DNA of 64,000 bases. It comes from Macrothele yani (taxonomy: Eukaryota; Arthropoda; Arachnida; Araneae; Macrothelidae). Position 1 is the stretch's first letter. Every line of letters begins with the position of its first letter. Shown in pieces: positions 40,454 to 51,589 of this stretch. Below the pieces are notes generated by a model, which had not been told where the DNA came from, searched no databases, and saw only the letters and a list, made by a program, of their open reading frames with translations. A program made the position numbers and the translations under genes. The stretch covers positions 18,019,921-18,083,920 of the forward strand of contig CM077005.1 of assembly GCA_039090855.1 (NCBI GenBank), in the 5' to 3' direction.

Positions 40454-40663
40454 TCACATTTCCGCATTATTTTCGGTTGATTGTTCGGATACAATTTTTT
40501 TATGTAGCTTGCTTGCTAAATGCTTTTCACAATTGTCGTTTCTTGAAAAATCCACTGGTATGTCGCAACACGAACAGAGCAATAGATTTTTGTTCACATG
40601 AAACGTTCCCTTGCTGTACTGCTTGCATCTTTCACATGCATTCATTTTACTCACGTATCTCAT
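40454..40663 (-). pseudogene. C2H2/BED-like zinc finger fragment
   Basis: A 69-codon frame. NACERCKQYSKGTFHVNKNL is followed by LLLCSCCDIPVDFSRNDNCE and KHLASKLHKK. The C-x2-C pair and H-x5-H pair, with the KHLxSKxH helix, match single zinc fingers of the BED/hAT-associated and CGG-binding type. Such fingers bind DNA and are common in transposase-derived proteins. It is in the same frame as the Ser/Pro-rich segment downstream, with stops and 70 bp between. It could be its N-terminal domain. Confidence 0.5.
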
Positions 40664-40800
40664 TCTCGAAATTAGCAGACGATATCTATAAATTTTATAA
40701 ACTAAATACTCACACGAAAGCGCAAAACTTTCCTAAGCTAAGTGTCAAAGAAGCTCAAACACTCTTTTCTGTGAGCCATTTTCCCAGCTAAAACTACTAA

Positions 40801-41298
40801 TACAACTGACGACATTCGGTTTACGGTTTACTAGTGCAGCAAGTCGCCAAAGTCATCCAACCGTAGCGGGGGATAGAAATCACGAAAGACCACACGTGCA
40901 TTCTTCAGGAGAGTGCATGGGACCAGGAATTACCCGTCAAGGTTGCTCGATAAGAATCTCTTCGTAACGAACAATCTTGAGGGGTAATTCAAGGTTTAAA
41001 ATTCTGGTTTAAATATTGGAGTAGGATTACTTTGAGGTATATTTTTCGCGTAAATTCTATTGAAGGCAGTAATAAAATTATGTAAATGTGAAAAACAATC
41101 TAAAAATTGTAATAGAGATTCTGAAAAAATAGGAAAAAATCTGAAATTCGCGGATGTATTTAATATTGGTGAAGTTACAGAAAAACCCCTGAATTTCGTT
41201 AAATAATTACTGGCTTAGTCATACGCGTTCTGCACACTATCCCAAAGCGGAAAGACTGCCTCAAATGTCTCTTTTTAACCTGAAGCAGATTTTCATTT
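40801..41298. other. Non-coding spacer
   Basis: No element or gene was recognised. Confidence 0.35.
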
Positions 41299-41796
41299 TG
41301 TGAACAAAAGCTCTTTTCTGTCGGCGGCGGGGTTCGAACTCACGTCTCCTAAATAGTTATTCTCCCAGCTAAACTACACTGTCGAAGCTTTTCGCTGCAA
41401 CTTTGCCGTCTTGACATGTGCTTTACCTCTAAGGTAGGTACGTCACGTATATCCTCCCTTGGGAAAGGGCTGGAATGGAATCGTAGGTTTCCGGGTCAGA
41501 TGGCAAACCATGCTTGAAAGAACTCACTGTACAGAAGTAATTTTCATTAATTCCAGACAATGTGTGAAAGAAACATGACACATTTTTTTGAACTTCACGG
41601 CCAGGCGATTTATTTTTACGTTCGGGCGCCAATGTGAAGAATATAATGCTCTTTTTGCCGGCCGTGGACTTTGAATCCAAGCCTCCTCGCTCCGGAGCCA
41701 GTTTTTCTCCCCACTAAAATATACCGACGAAGCTTATTGCTGCAATTCTTCCATCTTGACAAATGTGTCTGTCAACTCTGAAGTAGGTACGTCACA
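41299..41796 (-). mobile_element. Family B miniature LTR retroelement, minus orientation
   Basis: Sense LTRs are 41633-41796 (5', 164 bp) and 41299-41447 (3', 149 bp), both starting TGTGACGTACCTAC or a close variant and ending TTCACA. The primer-binding site TGGCGCCCGAAC is at 41620-41631, and a purine tract CCCAAGGGAGGATATA precedes the 3' LTR. The 3' LTR keeps a good B box (GAGTTCGAACCCC). The flanks ATTT and ATAT match at three of four bases. It has no coding capacity and is old by LTR divergence. Confidence 0.78.
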
Positions 41797-41833
41797 ATAT
41801 TTAGACACACTTTATGTTGATTTGCTTATCATA

Positions 41834-42768
41834 CAGAGTGACCCAAACAAAGCTATACCCATAGTGGCCCAAACAAACCTATGCCCATGGTAACCCAATT
41901 TTATGATGACTTATTTGGTTACAGGTACTGACAATCTACAGTATTAACGGAACAGTTTGTTACTTGTTAATTATAACTTTTTTGGTTACAGCTGCTGACA
42001 ATCCATCGATCTACATACCAGTTTACTTGTGAGGAGCTTCCCAGCAACAGAGAAGATGGTTCTGACTTTGCAGCAAAGAATTTTCATCGTCGAGGCATAT
42101 ATTGGAGCACAGAAAATCCACATCAATTTGTGGAGATCCCTCTACATGCGCAGAAACTTGGTGTGTTCTGTGCTGTATCAGCACGTAGGATTATTACCAT
42201 TTCTGTTTTTGCACGAAACCATAAACTCAGCTCGATATATTACAAACATTTTCAACCCATTTGTCAATCAGCTTACCAACGAGGAAAATACAAATTGTTA
42301 CTTTCAACAATATGGAGCTACTGCTCATACTGCCCACCATTCAATGAATGTGATTTTTGAGGTGTTTGAGGAAGACCGTGTTGTGAGGCGTGACCTTTGG
42401 CCTGCTCGATCCCTTGATCTGTCTGTGTGTGTGACTTTTACTTGTGGCGTGCACTAAATGGTCAGGTGTATTCCGATAACCCGAGAACTCTTGAAGAGCT
42501 TAAAACCAACATATCCGCTGAAATTGCTAAGATTACACCACAACTTCAAACTAACTGTGTTCCAAAACATGCTGCGAAGAACTGACCTGTGCCTTAATAA
42601 TGAGGGCGCTCATTTCCAACACCTGCTGTAGGAACTGTCTTGGACACTATAACATTAAATAAAACTTGTGTTTATTTTATTTGTTCATTTGGTATAGTTT
42701 TGGTTGGGCCACTATGAGTATAGTTTTGTTCGGGTCACTATGGGTATAGTTTTGTTTGGGCCACCCTG
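41834..42768 (+). mobile_element. DNA transposon with repetitive inverted ends, internally deleted
   Basis: Inverted ends CAGAGTGACCCAAACAAAGC (left) and CAGGGTGGCCCAAACAAAAC (right, minus strand). The motif GTGGCCCAAACAAAACTATA is repeated about twice at the left and three times at the right, giving compound ends. The transposase inside belongs to the same family as those at 46.1, 53.2 and 55.9 kb. Confidence 0.75.
42056..42600 (+). pseudogene. mariner-like transposase (DUF4817-type HTH), deleted
   Basis: MVLTLQQRIFIVEAYIGAQK is the N-terminal helix-turn-helix motif. A deletion joins it directly to the catalytic half: AVSARRIITISVFA in one frame, then INSARYITNIF and YFQQYGATAHTAHHSMNVIF, where the expected second Asp of QQDG is Tyr. 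RDLWPARSLDL precedes the third acidic position. The C-terminus at 42470-42600 (RTLEELKTNISAEIAKITP) is in a third frame. It is inactive through the deletion, the lost Asp and frameshifts. Confidence 0.75.
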
Positions 42769-42930
42769 CATTTGACATCGCCAGGTAAACATTAAGTTCA
42801 TTCACTTTCAGTAGGTTTTTTTTACCGAAACTCCAATTTTCATGTTGTTCCTTTATTTATGGAAAGCAGTGTATGTTTAATCAATTTGGAGGAGGAAGTA
42901 AAGAGGAAATGACTGAAAAGTTTGAGTTGC

Positions 42931-43136
42931 CGCCCAGGTGGCGCAGTGGTTTAAGCGCTGGCTTATGACCATTCGTTCGTGAAGGGTCCGGGTTCGAATC
43001 CCGGGAGGCATGGATGTTTGTGTTTGTTTTACAGCACTGGCTCTCTCCCTTCCCTGGAACCAGTGGCCCTAAATTAGTGACCGGCGACTGCTCACAATGG
43101 TCGTTAAACCTAAAACCAAATAAAAAAAAAAAAAAG
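42931..43136 (+). repeat. tRNA-Leu-like SINE
   Basis: Head GCCGCCCAGGTGGCGCAGTG (A box) and B box GGGTTCGAATCCC at about 42990. The body includes CCTGGAACCAGTGGCCCTAA. It ends GTTAAACCTAAAACCAAATA plus A-run. Confidence 0.9.
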
Positions 43137-43374
43137 AGTTTTGGTTGCTCCTAGGATTTTTTCGAAAGTGATTCCTGAAAGTGGTGGTATCCTGCCATAT
43201 TGAAAGGTACGCGTACGCCACCAAGTGGATAATGTGCGTACGAGAAAAGCTGGGAAGTTGTGTGTCTTCGAAAACAGTACCAGATGAAAGAAAAAACAAA
43301 ACAAACTCTAATGTGACTGATAAATCGCTTGCTGCTGTGTCTAGATACGGCAGGACAGACGAAATGACATGTAA

Positions 43375-43590
43375 TTTTTTTTTATTGGAGGTTTAACGAC
43401 CACCGTGAGCAACTCAATGGGCTATAAGCAGTCGCCCGTCCCTAATTTAGGGTCACTAGCTCCAGGGAAGGGAGAGAGCCAGTGCCGGAAGACAAACACA
43501 ACATCCATGCCTAACCGGGATTCGAACCCGGACCCCGTTCGTACGAATGATCAGAAGCCATCGCTTAGACCACTGCGCCACCGGGGCGGC
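43375..43590 (-). repeat. tRNA-Leu-like SINE
   Basis: Minus orientation: head GCCGCCCCGGTGGCGCAGTG at 43570-43589, B box GGGTTCGAATCCC near 43520, and tail GTTAAACCTCCAATAAAAAA at 43377-43396. Confidence 0.9.
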
Positions 43591-44621
43591 ATATATTTTT
43601 TTTAAAGCGGATTTCCAACGACATACAGAAAAAAATGCTCTTAAGGAATAGTTGCAAATTGATAAAAGTACCTTTTGCCCGCCGCAAATTGAGTAGAGTA
43701 AAGTAGTTTCTGAAATCGAGTTCCGATTAAAAGTAGGTTTCGTCTGTAATTAAGAAGTGTAGGCGAAGCACTTTCAAATCATGCGATTCCCCTGTTGAGA
43801 AGCATCCCTTGTAAACCAGCAATATCGCTTGACCAGGATGGCGCCGCATCTTCATCTCATCCTCCTGATGAGGGATGATATCATTTTATGGAAACAGGCG
43901 GAGAAAAGTAATTGGTATACTTGAGATAACTAAATGTTTATAAGAAAGTCACGTCTGTGAATTGATAATTAGCATCGAACATCCTTTGGCGCCGCTTGTT
44001 AGGGAGGAGAGAAAAGTCATTGCCAATCGTATACCTCGCAGAGCTCTCACTCTGGGGACCAAGAAGCTCATCATTGTTGGGCCCTGGGCCCCGGGCTATT
44101 AACGTCTCCTCAATTGGCCCAATCAGGATAAGACACGAAGAGCAAGGACGTGTTCGTCTGTTTCGACTAAGGTGCGCCGCTGGGGGCCATAAATCCCCTC
44201 CATCCGACAGCAGCAACAAGACTAGGAAATTCCGATACACGTCGATGAACCCACCTCCGAGTATTGGGAATTCTGGGGCGCACCTGCTTCTATTAAAAAC
44301 CCATTCATTTTTCCACGCTCTTACGCCTATGTATTCTCCGAAACAACTTCAACAAGGAAAACTAAATTTTAGTTGGGTTATCATATTGGCCTCTCGAAAT
44401 ATTTTACACCCATTTTTTTTTTGTTTCTTCTCTCATAATTTTGAAAATGCTACAAGATGGCTGTTTTACAAAGAAATGGGGAGCAGATTTTATAGTTTTT
44501 CTCGACCGACAACATATTTCAACAGAACCGACCACCATTATTTAAAATCCATATATACAGGGACATTCTTGGATCAGTGATTCAGCATCCCGTCAAACCC
44601 CATCACGATGAAATGAAATGT
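43591..44621. other. Non-coding region
   Basis: A 194-codon plus-strand open frame (43996-44580) has mixed composition and no motif I recognise. I do not call it a gene. Confidence 0.35.
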
Positions 44622-44655
44622 ACACTGAATGGGCACTTTATTAGTGACACTCTTA
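44622..44655 (+). repeat. Orphan Tc1 terminal inverted repeat
   Basis: TACACTGAATGGGCACTTTA resembles the end of the DD36E Tc1 at 8659 (CACTGAGTGGCCACTTTATT). No partner end or transposase is nearby. Confidence 0.5.
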
Positions 44656-44703
44656 TATAGGGCTACTCACAATGATTGTCGGGGTTTAAAAAAATCGCTG
44701 CAA

Positions 44704-46030
44704 GTACAAAAGCCATTCCATAAAAACTGAGTGAAAAATCACACAAAACGAAGAAATATAGGTACAGCAAAATATATTATTTTTTCTTAAAATATCTTCT
44801 TTTGCATGATATGCAAAGCACCCATCGTTCGATCCCCTTTTCAAAGCGTGACGCGCAGGCATTTTGTGGAAGCTGCCTTAACGACCCCTGTACAGCTTCA
44901 ATAATGTCAGCATATGTGTTGAATGTTGCGCCATGGAACTTCTCCTTCATTGTTGGAAACAATAAGAAATCGCACGGGGCGAGATCAGGACTGTAAGAAG
45001 GCTGTGGTATGATTTCAGTTTCGTAAAAAACTGTTGAACACACGTAGCTACATGTGGGCGGGCGTTGTCATGGTGTAGGACGCACTTGCCCACCAGTTCC
45101 GGTCGCTTAATCGATATGTGTCGTCGCAGATACTTCAAGACTTAAATGTAATAGTCAGCATTGATAGTAATTCGTGGAGGAACGGCATGCTGGTAGACTA
45201 CACCTTTATGATCAAAGAAAGTTATCATCATCACCTTCCCAGCTGATTTGGTTTGGCGGAATTTTTTCGGAGGAGGAAAGCCTGTGTGTTTCCAGACACC
45301 CGTGGCACGCTTCGTGAGGAGGTCGAAATAGTGGACCCATGTTTCGTCGGCAGTTGTCACTGTGTTTAGAAAGTTTGAATTCTTTGCAATCATTTGTTTC
45401 CATTCATGACACACCTGAACTCTGGCTAAAAATTGTTCTCTTGTCTTGGTGATGAGGTGCCCATCCGGAACACACACGATGCAGCAGTAATTTGTCGCGT
45501 GGAATGCGGAATGCAAACGTTTTTGAAATATTAGTTGACGCCGCTATGTCTTCACACGTCATTCGTCGATCTTCTTGCAGGATTTCCCAAACAGTGCTAA
45601 CAATACGCTCCATAACAACACTTTCAGGTCGAGCAGGCCTAGGATCGAGTTCTGCCGACAAACGCCCTTTTTTGAGATCATAGTGACATCTAAAAAGAGT
45701 TTATTCACCCAAACATTTGTCTCTGTAAGCTTTTCTCATTAAATCAACTGTTTCTGGAGCCGTTTTACTCAAACGATAGCAAAAGTTTATTGCACAACGC
45801 ATTTCACTTTTTAACTTTGAATCACTCACCTCCATAGCTGTATAGCGAAATGCAGACGTACCTTAAACAACTGCGCTATAACAAAACCAGAATCGTCTGC
45901 CACGGCTAATAACTGTTGCCATAGATACTTCCTTAATTCAGTTAGTCGTCTGCGTAGTTATTTTTCCCCTTCGCGCTGTTGCCAATTCAAAAACAAATTA
46001 CTCTCAGTTTTTATGGAACTGCCTTTGCAC
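44704..46030 (-). mobile_element. mariner element (DD34D), inactive
   Basis: Inverted ends GTACAAAAGCCATTCCATAA (left) and GTGCAAAGGCAGTTCCATAA (right, minus strand) continue with AAACTGAG. The enclosed gene covers nearly the whole element. I did not find a clean TA duplication, so the outermost bases are uncertain. Confidence 0.83.
44777..45835 (-). pseudogene. mariner transposase, nearly full length but broken
   Basis: Minus strand, start MEVSDSKLKSEMRCAINFCY at 45835. The helix-turn-helix (RLSKTAPETVDLMRKAY) ends in a TAA near 45700. The frame resumes with ARPESVVMERIVSTVWEILQ and CEDIAASTNISKTFAFRI, the second helix-turn-helix. The first Asp is in TADETWVHYFD (45345), the second in HHDNARPHVAT (45065), the third in YSPDLAPCDFLLFP (44970). 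Corrected for one frameshift near 45020, I count 34 residues between the last two (DD34D). There is one stop and about three frameshifts in total. Confidence 0.85.
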
Positions 46031-46089
46031 TGCGCTTGAGATAGGAATGTACATTTTTGTAAATTGTGCAAGTAAACTTGCTAAGTTTT

Positions 46090-46620
46090 ATTCTGTACCT
46101 TACAAATGTTCAATATGAGCGCCTTTTGTCTTTATGCATTCTACACGGAAGTCCATTTTTTTCTTTGCACGGCGTATCATCTCAGCGCTGATGGTTTGAA
46201 TGGCGTTTATACGTATCTTGAGTTCCGGTATGGTCGCTGGTAAAGGAGGGGCAAACCTTCGCGTAGCCCCACAGAAAAAAATAACATGGCTTTAAGACTG
46301 GGGAACGAGGCAGCCAAGACAGGAACTTCTGATCAACGTTGGTTCCGCGTATGAGCCGTCGCGGTGGTAAGGCACCCTAGCTCCTGAAACTGGGCATGCC
46401 ATCTGCGAATGAAATTGTCGGAGGGCAGATCCTTCCGAAAGTTCGTGCGGAAGTACCGCTGGTCAATGGAAACGGAATGACTTTGTTGAAATTCAAGGAT
46501 TCGAAAAGCTTACTCCTTCCAGTCAGACGCCATCTCTCAAATACGTAAGCTACTGGCCGGCTCCTGACCGTCAGATGCCATCTGGCGGGAGCACACGTAA
46601 ACTGTTAAATGGCGGGAGGT
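46090..46620 (-). pseudogene. mariner-like transposase C-terminal remnant (DUF4817-type family)
   Basis: On the minus strand, LKPCYFFLWGYAKVC (46260-46300) matches the PDFFLWGYLK block after the third acidic residue. LPATIPELKIRINAIQTISA and EMIRRAKKKMDFRVECIKTK with GAHIEHL (46105-46240) is the family C-terminus. Upstream homology fades after about 46560. Only the last quarter is present. Confidence 0.7.
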
Positions 46621-46793
46621 TCGAAAAGAACTTTAAGCGTTTCTCTAACTACTAGTACTGCTATACTTGTCACATGTTAAATGCACGACCCTCAAACAAG
46701 TTTTGAAACCCTGATAATCATTTTGAATAGCCCTCTACTATGTGTATGAAATGGAGCACTCATAGCTGGTGTACCTTTTCAGTTATCAACTCT

Positions 46794-47305
46794 TGTGACA
46801 TACTATGCCGGCATAGCGTAAATGGGAAAGCATTTGGCTAGGGAGCACAGTGGGCTTCTACCTCGCCACCGGTAAATTTGGGTTTCATGTTGGCGCCCGA
46901 AAATAAAAATGGGTCTACTGGAAGTTATGTTGTTTGAAAAATGTGTGACGTTCCTTCTGCAATCGTCTGGAATTAATGAGGATTCCTTCTTAGCTTCGAA
47001 AAACTGTGTGATGCTTTCCCCACACATCGTCTGGAATTAGTGAGAATTCCTGCTTTTACAAAGAGTTACTTCGAGCGTGGTCTGCGGCGGACCCGAAACC
47101 TGCGATTTCGTGCCACCCCCTTTCCACCCTCTTTCTCAAGGGGGTGATATGTGTGACGTACTACAGAGGTGACGCACATATCAAGACAACAAGTAGCAGT
47201 GGTAAGCCCTTGCCGGCGAAGCCTAAATGGAAAAGCATTCGGATCCGGAGTAGAAGGATGTGGGGTTCGAGTTCGGCTATTAGTCCGGAAAATTTGAGTT
47301 TCACA
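46794..47305 (+). mobile_element. Family B miniature LTR retroelement, degenerate
   Basis: 5' LTR 46794-46889 starts TGTGACATACTATGCCGG. The primer-binding site TGGCGCCCGAAA (46891-46902) has one change. Internal DNA contains a 60-bp tandem duplication (CATCGTCTGGAATTA). A purine tract CTCAAGGGGGTGATAT precedes the 3' LTR (47152-47305), which starts TGTGACGTACTACAG and ends TTTCACA. The 3' LTR has a B-box-like GGGGTTCGAGTTC. No clear TSD and no coding. Confidence 0.7.
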
Positions 47306-47322
47306 CTGCATATAAGAAATGT

Positions 47323-47638
47323 CGCCGTCGTCGTCTCCCTCTTCCGCTCAGGGCGGGTTGAGTTCCTCAAAGACGAAAATTTCATGTATGAGGATAATGG
47401 TGAAACAATGCAGCCGGCTCGTCACTCCTCTGTTGCATATCGGGACAAGGGGCAAAGTGCGTCCGGCGCTGACTTCACAGGGAACCATCAGCACATTCGT
47501 GTCCCCACGCACAGAGAGTCAGCGGAAAACACCGGAAAAACCGCAGATTACACGGCCAGCAGGACCGGGATTCGAGCACCCGTCAGAAACGTCCGCTTCC
47601 TACAACAGCGACTAACCAACTGCACTATGCCGGTGGTG
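47323..47638 (-). repeat. tRNA-derived SINE, family 1
   Basis: TSD TAAGAAATGT at 47313-47322 and 47639-47648. The A box is damaged (TAGTGCAGTTGG). The B box GCTCGAATCCC is near 47567. It is inserted just past the 3' LTR of the family B element. Confidence 0.88.
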
Positions 47639-47648
47639 TAAGAAATGT

Positions 47649-48298
47649 GCCAACAAATCACCGCAAGACCTTCGAATACGCTGATCGACATGGAAAATGC
47701 CACTCCAAGAATCATTAGTCGGAATACCATGCAAATTGTGCATGTCGACATATAATGAATAAAATTCTCCGGCTGGACGTGAAGTGCAGGAAAGCTTACG
47801 TTAAGTCACGTTAGGGTTATTGAAAGGTTACTTGACATAGCTAAAGTGTGCTTAATCTTCAAAGTGCTAGAGTTTGTTTAGGTAAGACTCGCACGTGCAA
47901 TAAATTCCAAGAATATGGAATTTATTTTTACTCAGCGTTCCTCATTATCTTGAATATCAGTAATATAACTTCGGTTTTAGTACATTAGTACCTTGAAGGC
48001 TCCTTATTAGAGCGGTAAACACAATATACCCTGAACTTAACGTAAACACTCAATGAAATAGACTTAACGGCCAGACAGAGGTCTGACAATAAAATGAACT
48101 AAGAAAACGTACTCACTTTTAACCTTTTATTGGGGAGCTCCTGCTATTACTCAAATACACACTCCAAAATAACACAACTACTGATAGCCCGAACTTTCGT
48201 ACTATCGTAATATCGTAGAAAAGTAGGTAAATCGCATATCAATAATCAGGAAGAACCTATCACATACAAAACGAAGCTCCACGGTATACTTGAGCGCG
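47649..48298. other. Non-coding spacer ending in a TA microsatellite
   Basis: Nothing was recognised except the (TA)n at 48300-48319 that borders the RTE element. Confidence 0.4.
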
Positions 48299-48336
48299 CC
48301 TATATATATATATATATATCATCATCATCATCATTG

Positions 48337-50348
48337 TCAACCATTATCAATCCACTGCTGGACGAAGGTCTCCCCAAGTTTCCTCCACAACGGTCTGTCT
48401 TGTGCCAGTCTCCTCCATGTCACCCCTGCATACTTTCGAATTTCATCCACCCATCTCCCATGTGGTCTTCTTCTGGGTCTTTTCCTGTCTCTTGGAATCC
48501 AATCTAAAATTTCGGCTGTCCATCGATGATCTGTCCTTCTGGCAGTATGTCCAGCCCATTGCCATTTCAGGGATTTAACTCTGATCATGATGTCTTCCAC
48601 TCTTGTCATTTTTCGGATCCACGAGTTCCTCTTCTTATCTCTCCTGGTTACACGAAGCATGCACCTCTCCATGCTTCTTTGAGTTGTCTGCAGTCTTTGT
48701 ATATCTCTTTTAGTTAAGGTCCACGTCTCTGCACCATACGTAAGCACTGGAAGGATGCATTGATCAAACACTTTTCTTTTAAGACATAATGGCATATTGC
48801 TCTTGAAAATTATGCTGTTTCTTCCAAAAGCTCTCCAGGCAAGTTTTGTACGCCGATTAATTTCTTCATCAATGTGACCCTCACTTGATATCTGCTGTCC
48901 AAGATAAACGTACGTGTCTGTTATCTCCAGCTTTTCTCCATCAATCAATAAATCTTCATTTCTTGTAAAAGCATTGAACATCACTTTTGTCTTCTGAAAG
49001 TTCATTTTTAATCCCACTTCTTTACTCTTGTCAGCAAGTTCCTGGATCATACTCTGCAGCTCTGATGGGGTAGTTGCAAAAATGACTACGCCATCAGCAA
49101 AACGAAGGTGGGTTAGATAATCTCCATTAATCTTTATCCCCTTGTTTTCCCAGCTCAGCGACTGAAAAACACCCTCCAATGTGGCATTAAAGAGCTTCGG
49201 AGATATGGTGTCACCTTGTCTCACTCCCTTTCCAATTTTTATGTGTGTTGTATTTTCAAACAGCCTAATCTTTGCACTTGCATTTTCATAGATGTTATTA
49301 ATAATATTAATGTATGCATCTTCAATACCGCAGAGTTTTCAGAGCCATTGTAACTGCTGATGGTTTCACCGAATCAAAGGCTTTTTCATAATCTATAAAA
49401 GCCATGCACAATGGAAGTTCATATTCCCTCGCTCTTTCAATTAGTTCTCTCAGTACGTGGATATGATCTATTGTGCTGTAGCCACTCCTGAATCCAGCTT
49501 GTTCTCTCGGTTGAGCAATGTCCAGTGTTACCTTCAAGCGGTGTGAAAGAACTTTAGTGAAGATTTTATAAACTACTGATAGGAGGCTGATAGGTCTGTA
49601 GTTTCCGAGATCCTCAATGTCACCTTTCTTATGTAGCAGGATCATTGTAGCGGTGTTCCAATCCTCAGGAATCTTTCCTTCATTAAGGCATCGAGTGAAA
49701 ATTTGGGCGAGTACTGTTTCAATTTCTCCACTTGCTTCTTGTATGATGTCTACAGTAATTCCATCTTCTCCTGGAGCTTTTCCCCGCTTCATGTTCTTGA
49801 TTGCATGTGCAACTTCTGCTGGAAGGACTGGAGGAACTCTGGTACTGGTATCTTTCATGATGTCTGGAGTGCATGTATCATCCCTTTCATATAATTTGGA
49901 GTAGAAATCTTTCACTCTTGTCAAAATTTCGCCTCTATTTCTTGTTACAGAACCATCTTCTTTTCTCAGTGCCATAATCTGTTTTCTTCAATTACTGAGA
50001 TGTCCCTTTGCTATCTTTAGGCTTTGGTTGTTTTCAATTGCTTTCCTCACTAGTTCACAGTTGAATTTTTCTTACGTCTTCAGTGATACTTTTTTTACTG
50101 TCTTGCATAGCTCTATATATTCCACTTTGGAAGTCACATCATCTTTAGTTGTCCTCATCTCTCTTCTTTTTTTGCATCAACATTTTCGTTTTTCCTGATA
50201 ATTTGTTTATATGCAACTTGTTCTTAGACCCAGCTAATTTTGTTGCTGTTTCCATAAGAGCTTTGGTTACTTTTCTGTTAACTTCAGAGATGTCCACTTC
50301 TTCCGATGTTAGGCCTTCTAAAGCAGAGAACCTGTTCTTCAGTTCCAA
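48337..50348 (-). pseudogene. RTE LINE reverse transcriptase, broken in three pieces
   Basis: The pieces are 50348-50145 (linker, LKNRFSALEGLTSEEVDISE), 49975-49322 (start of the reverse transcriptase: RGKAPGEDGITVDIIQ, GNYRPISLLSVVYK, AFIDYEKAFDS) and 49224-48337 (RQGDTISPKLFN, motif C, C-terminus DRPLWRKLGETFVQQWID). A one-base insertion near 49334 (GCAGAGTTTTC versus GCAGGATTTC in copy 1) shifts the frame after motif A. Several stops lie between 50145 and 49975. Motif C reads LRFADGVVIFA: the second catalytic Asp of FADD is Gly, while copies 1 and 3 keep FADD. So this full-length copy is dead three ways. Confidence 0.87.
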
Positions 50349-50358
50349 CTTGAAGGTA

Positions 50359-51300
50359 TTATGGTGTTTTTTTAAGGTTGGTTATGTCAATAGATTTTGT
50401 TTGTCTTATGAGCTTGCCACGTTCAAGTTTGGTGTTGAGGTGCATCTTACATCTCACCAATCTATGGTCACTACCTGTGTTGAACTTGTTTAGCACACTG
50501 CAGTCTTCTATGACGAATTTTTTGTTACACATAATAAAATCAATTTCACTTGTCGTCCCATTTGGATGTCTCCATGTCCATTTCCTGTGTGGCTTTTTCT
50601 TGAAGAAGGAGTTCAAGATGAAAAACCCTTCTGCCTCTGCAAACTCAACGAGAGTATTTCCACGCTGGTTTCTGTTGCCGTGACCGAATTTACCTACTGA
50701 AGTTTCATTCTGTTGCCGTTGCCCTATTTTTGCATTGAAATCTCCCATAATTATTTTCAAGTGCTGCTTACCTTTATTATTTAGATGACAAATTTCCTCA
50801 TAAAATTCTTCAATTTCTTCTTCAGGATGACTTGTGGTGGGTGCATAAGTTTGAATAATCTGAGCCTGGTATCTTTTCGAGAGTTGGATAACGAGTCGTG
50901 CAGCTCTGTCAGAGGAACTTTCAACTTCTACAACTTTATCCTTCAGTTTCTTGTTTATTATAAATCCAACACCACTAGTTCTGCCAGTATCTGTCCCACG
51001 ATAGTAGAAGAGATGTCCACTTTTCAGTTCGATGAGATCTTCTCCTTTTCTCCTTACCTCACTTAGCCCCACGATGTCCCACTTGATCCTTTGTAGTTCC
51101 TCTTCCAATTCAAGAAGCCTTGAATCAGAAGATAGGGAGCGTCCGTTGTACGTAGCCAAGGTCAGCATCAGATGGCAGCCTAGTCCGGTCCTCCGGGGAT
51201 TCTTAGCACCCTCTGCCTTCATGTCGCACTGGCCGCTGCCTTGGCCAGGTACATTCCAGCTGCCGGAGACTGAGGGCCAAGATTTAAGTTGTGGAATCAT
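50359..51300 (-). pseudogene. RTE LINE apurinic/apyrimidinic-like endonuclease domain
   Basis: A 313-codon frame. LATYNGRSLSSDSRLLELEE opens the nuclease fold near residue 47, where TYN binds metal. VGLSEVRRKGEDL has the catalytic Glu near 78. QTYAPTTSHPEEE follows near 150, then MGDFNAKIGQ near 185, and TSEIDFIMC near 250. TGSDHRLVRC near 275 holds the final Asp-His pair. All key residues appear intact. The enzyme would nick target DNA to prime reverse transcription. The frame is lost at an A-run near 50355 (LKKTP then stop), and the gene continues in other frames. Proteins of this type are often misannotated as craniofacial development protein 2-like. Confidence 0.88.
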
Positions 51301-51519
51301 TTTGGAGGAATTTGGCCATAACTCACCACGCTGGCCAAGCGGGTTGGTGAGTGTGGGATAGAATTTCCTCTAATCCCGATGGTATAGTTACACCGCTATT
51401 GGCGGTCGTCAGAGCCCCTTTAGTGGGAACAGGATGTACCACGAGAAGGCGGGGTTGACATTTGTCAAGGAGAGGCTGTGATGTTACGCATCACCTGACC
51501 TTACATCCTGACCTGACCT

Positions 51520-51521
<2 letters not shown>

Positions 51522-51580
<59 letters not shown>
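51522..51580. repeat. (TA)n(GA)n microsatellite
   Basis: About 15 TA units followed by about 13 GA units at the 5' edge of the RTE element. Confidence 0.93.
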
Positions 51581-51584
<4 letters not shown>

Positions 51585-51589
51585 CATCT

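Larger units (their letters stand above)
38955..40800 (-). other. Candidate gene locus or retrocopy: zinc finger plus Ser/Pro-rich frame
   Basis: On the minus strand, three open segments in one frame (40663-40454, 40381-40109, 40087-39188) are followed by an AATAAA polyadenylation signal at 38966-38971, only 11 bp before the locus abruptly meets the satellite at 38954. That spacing suits a cleavage site, so the boundary may be the end of a transcript copy, although no poly(A) tail is visible. I cannot tell an intron-containing gene from a decayed retrocopy or an unknown transposon. Confidence 0.4.
48319..51515 (-). mobile_element. RTE-type LINE, full length, inactive
   Basis: About 3.2 kb, the usual RTE length. 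The 3' end is an (ATC)n tail at 48319-48335. The 5' untranslated region (about 51300-51515) includes TAAATCTTGGCCCTCAGTCT-type sequence before the frame. TA repeats flank both ends (48300-48319 and 51522-51553), so it inserted in, or duplicated, a TA microsatellite. Coding order on the minus strand is endonuclease then reverse transcriptase. Confidence 0.88.

Noticed and set aside
42931..43020. tRNA-Leu gene
   Set aside because: The head continues into a conserved SINE body with an A-rich tail and occurs many times in the window.
43996..44580. 194-codon plus-strand frame
   Set aside because: No recognisable domain, no codon or start evidence; left as non-coding.
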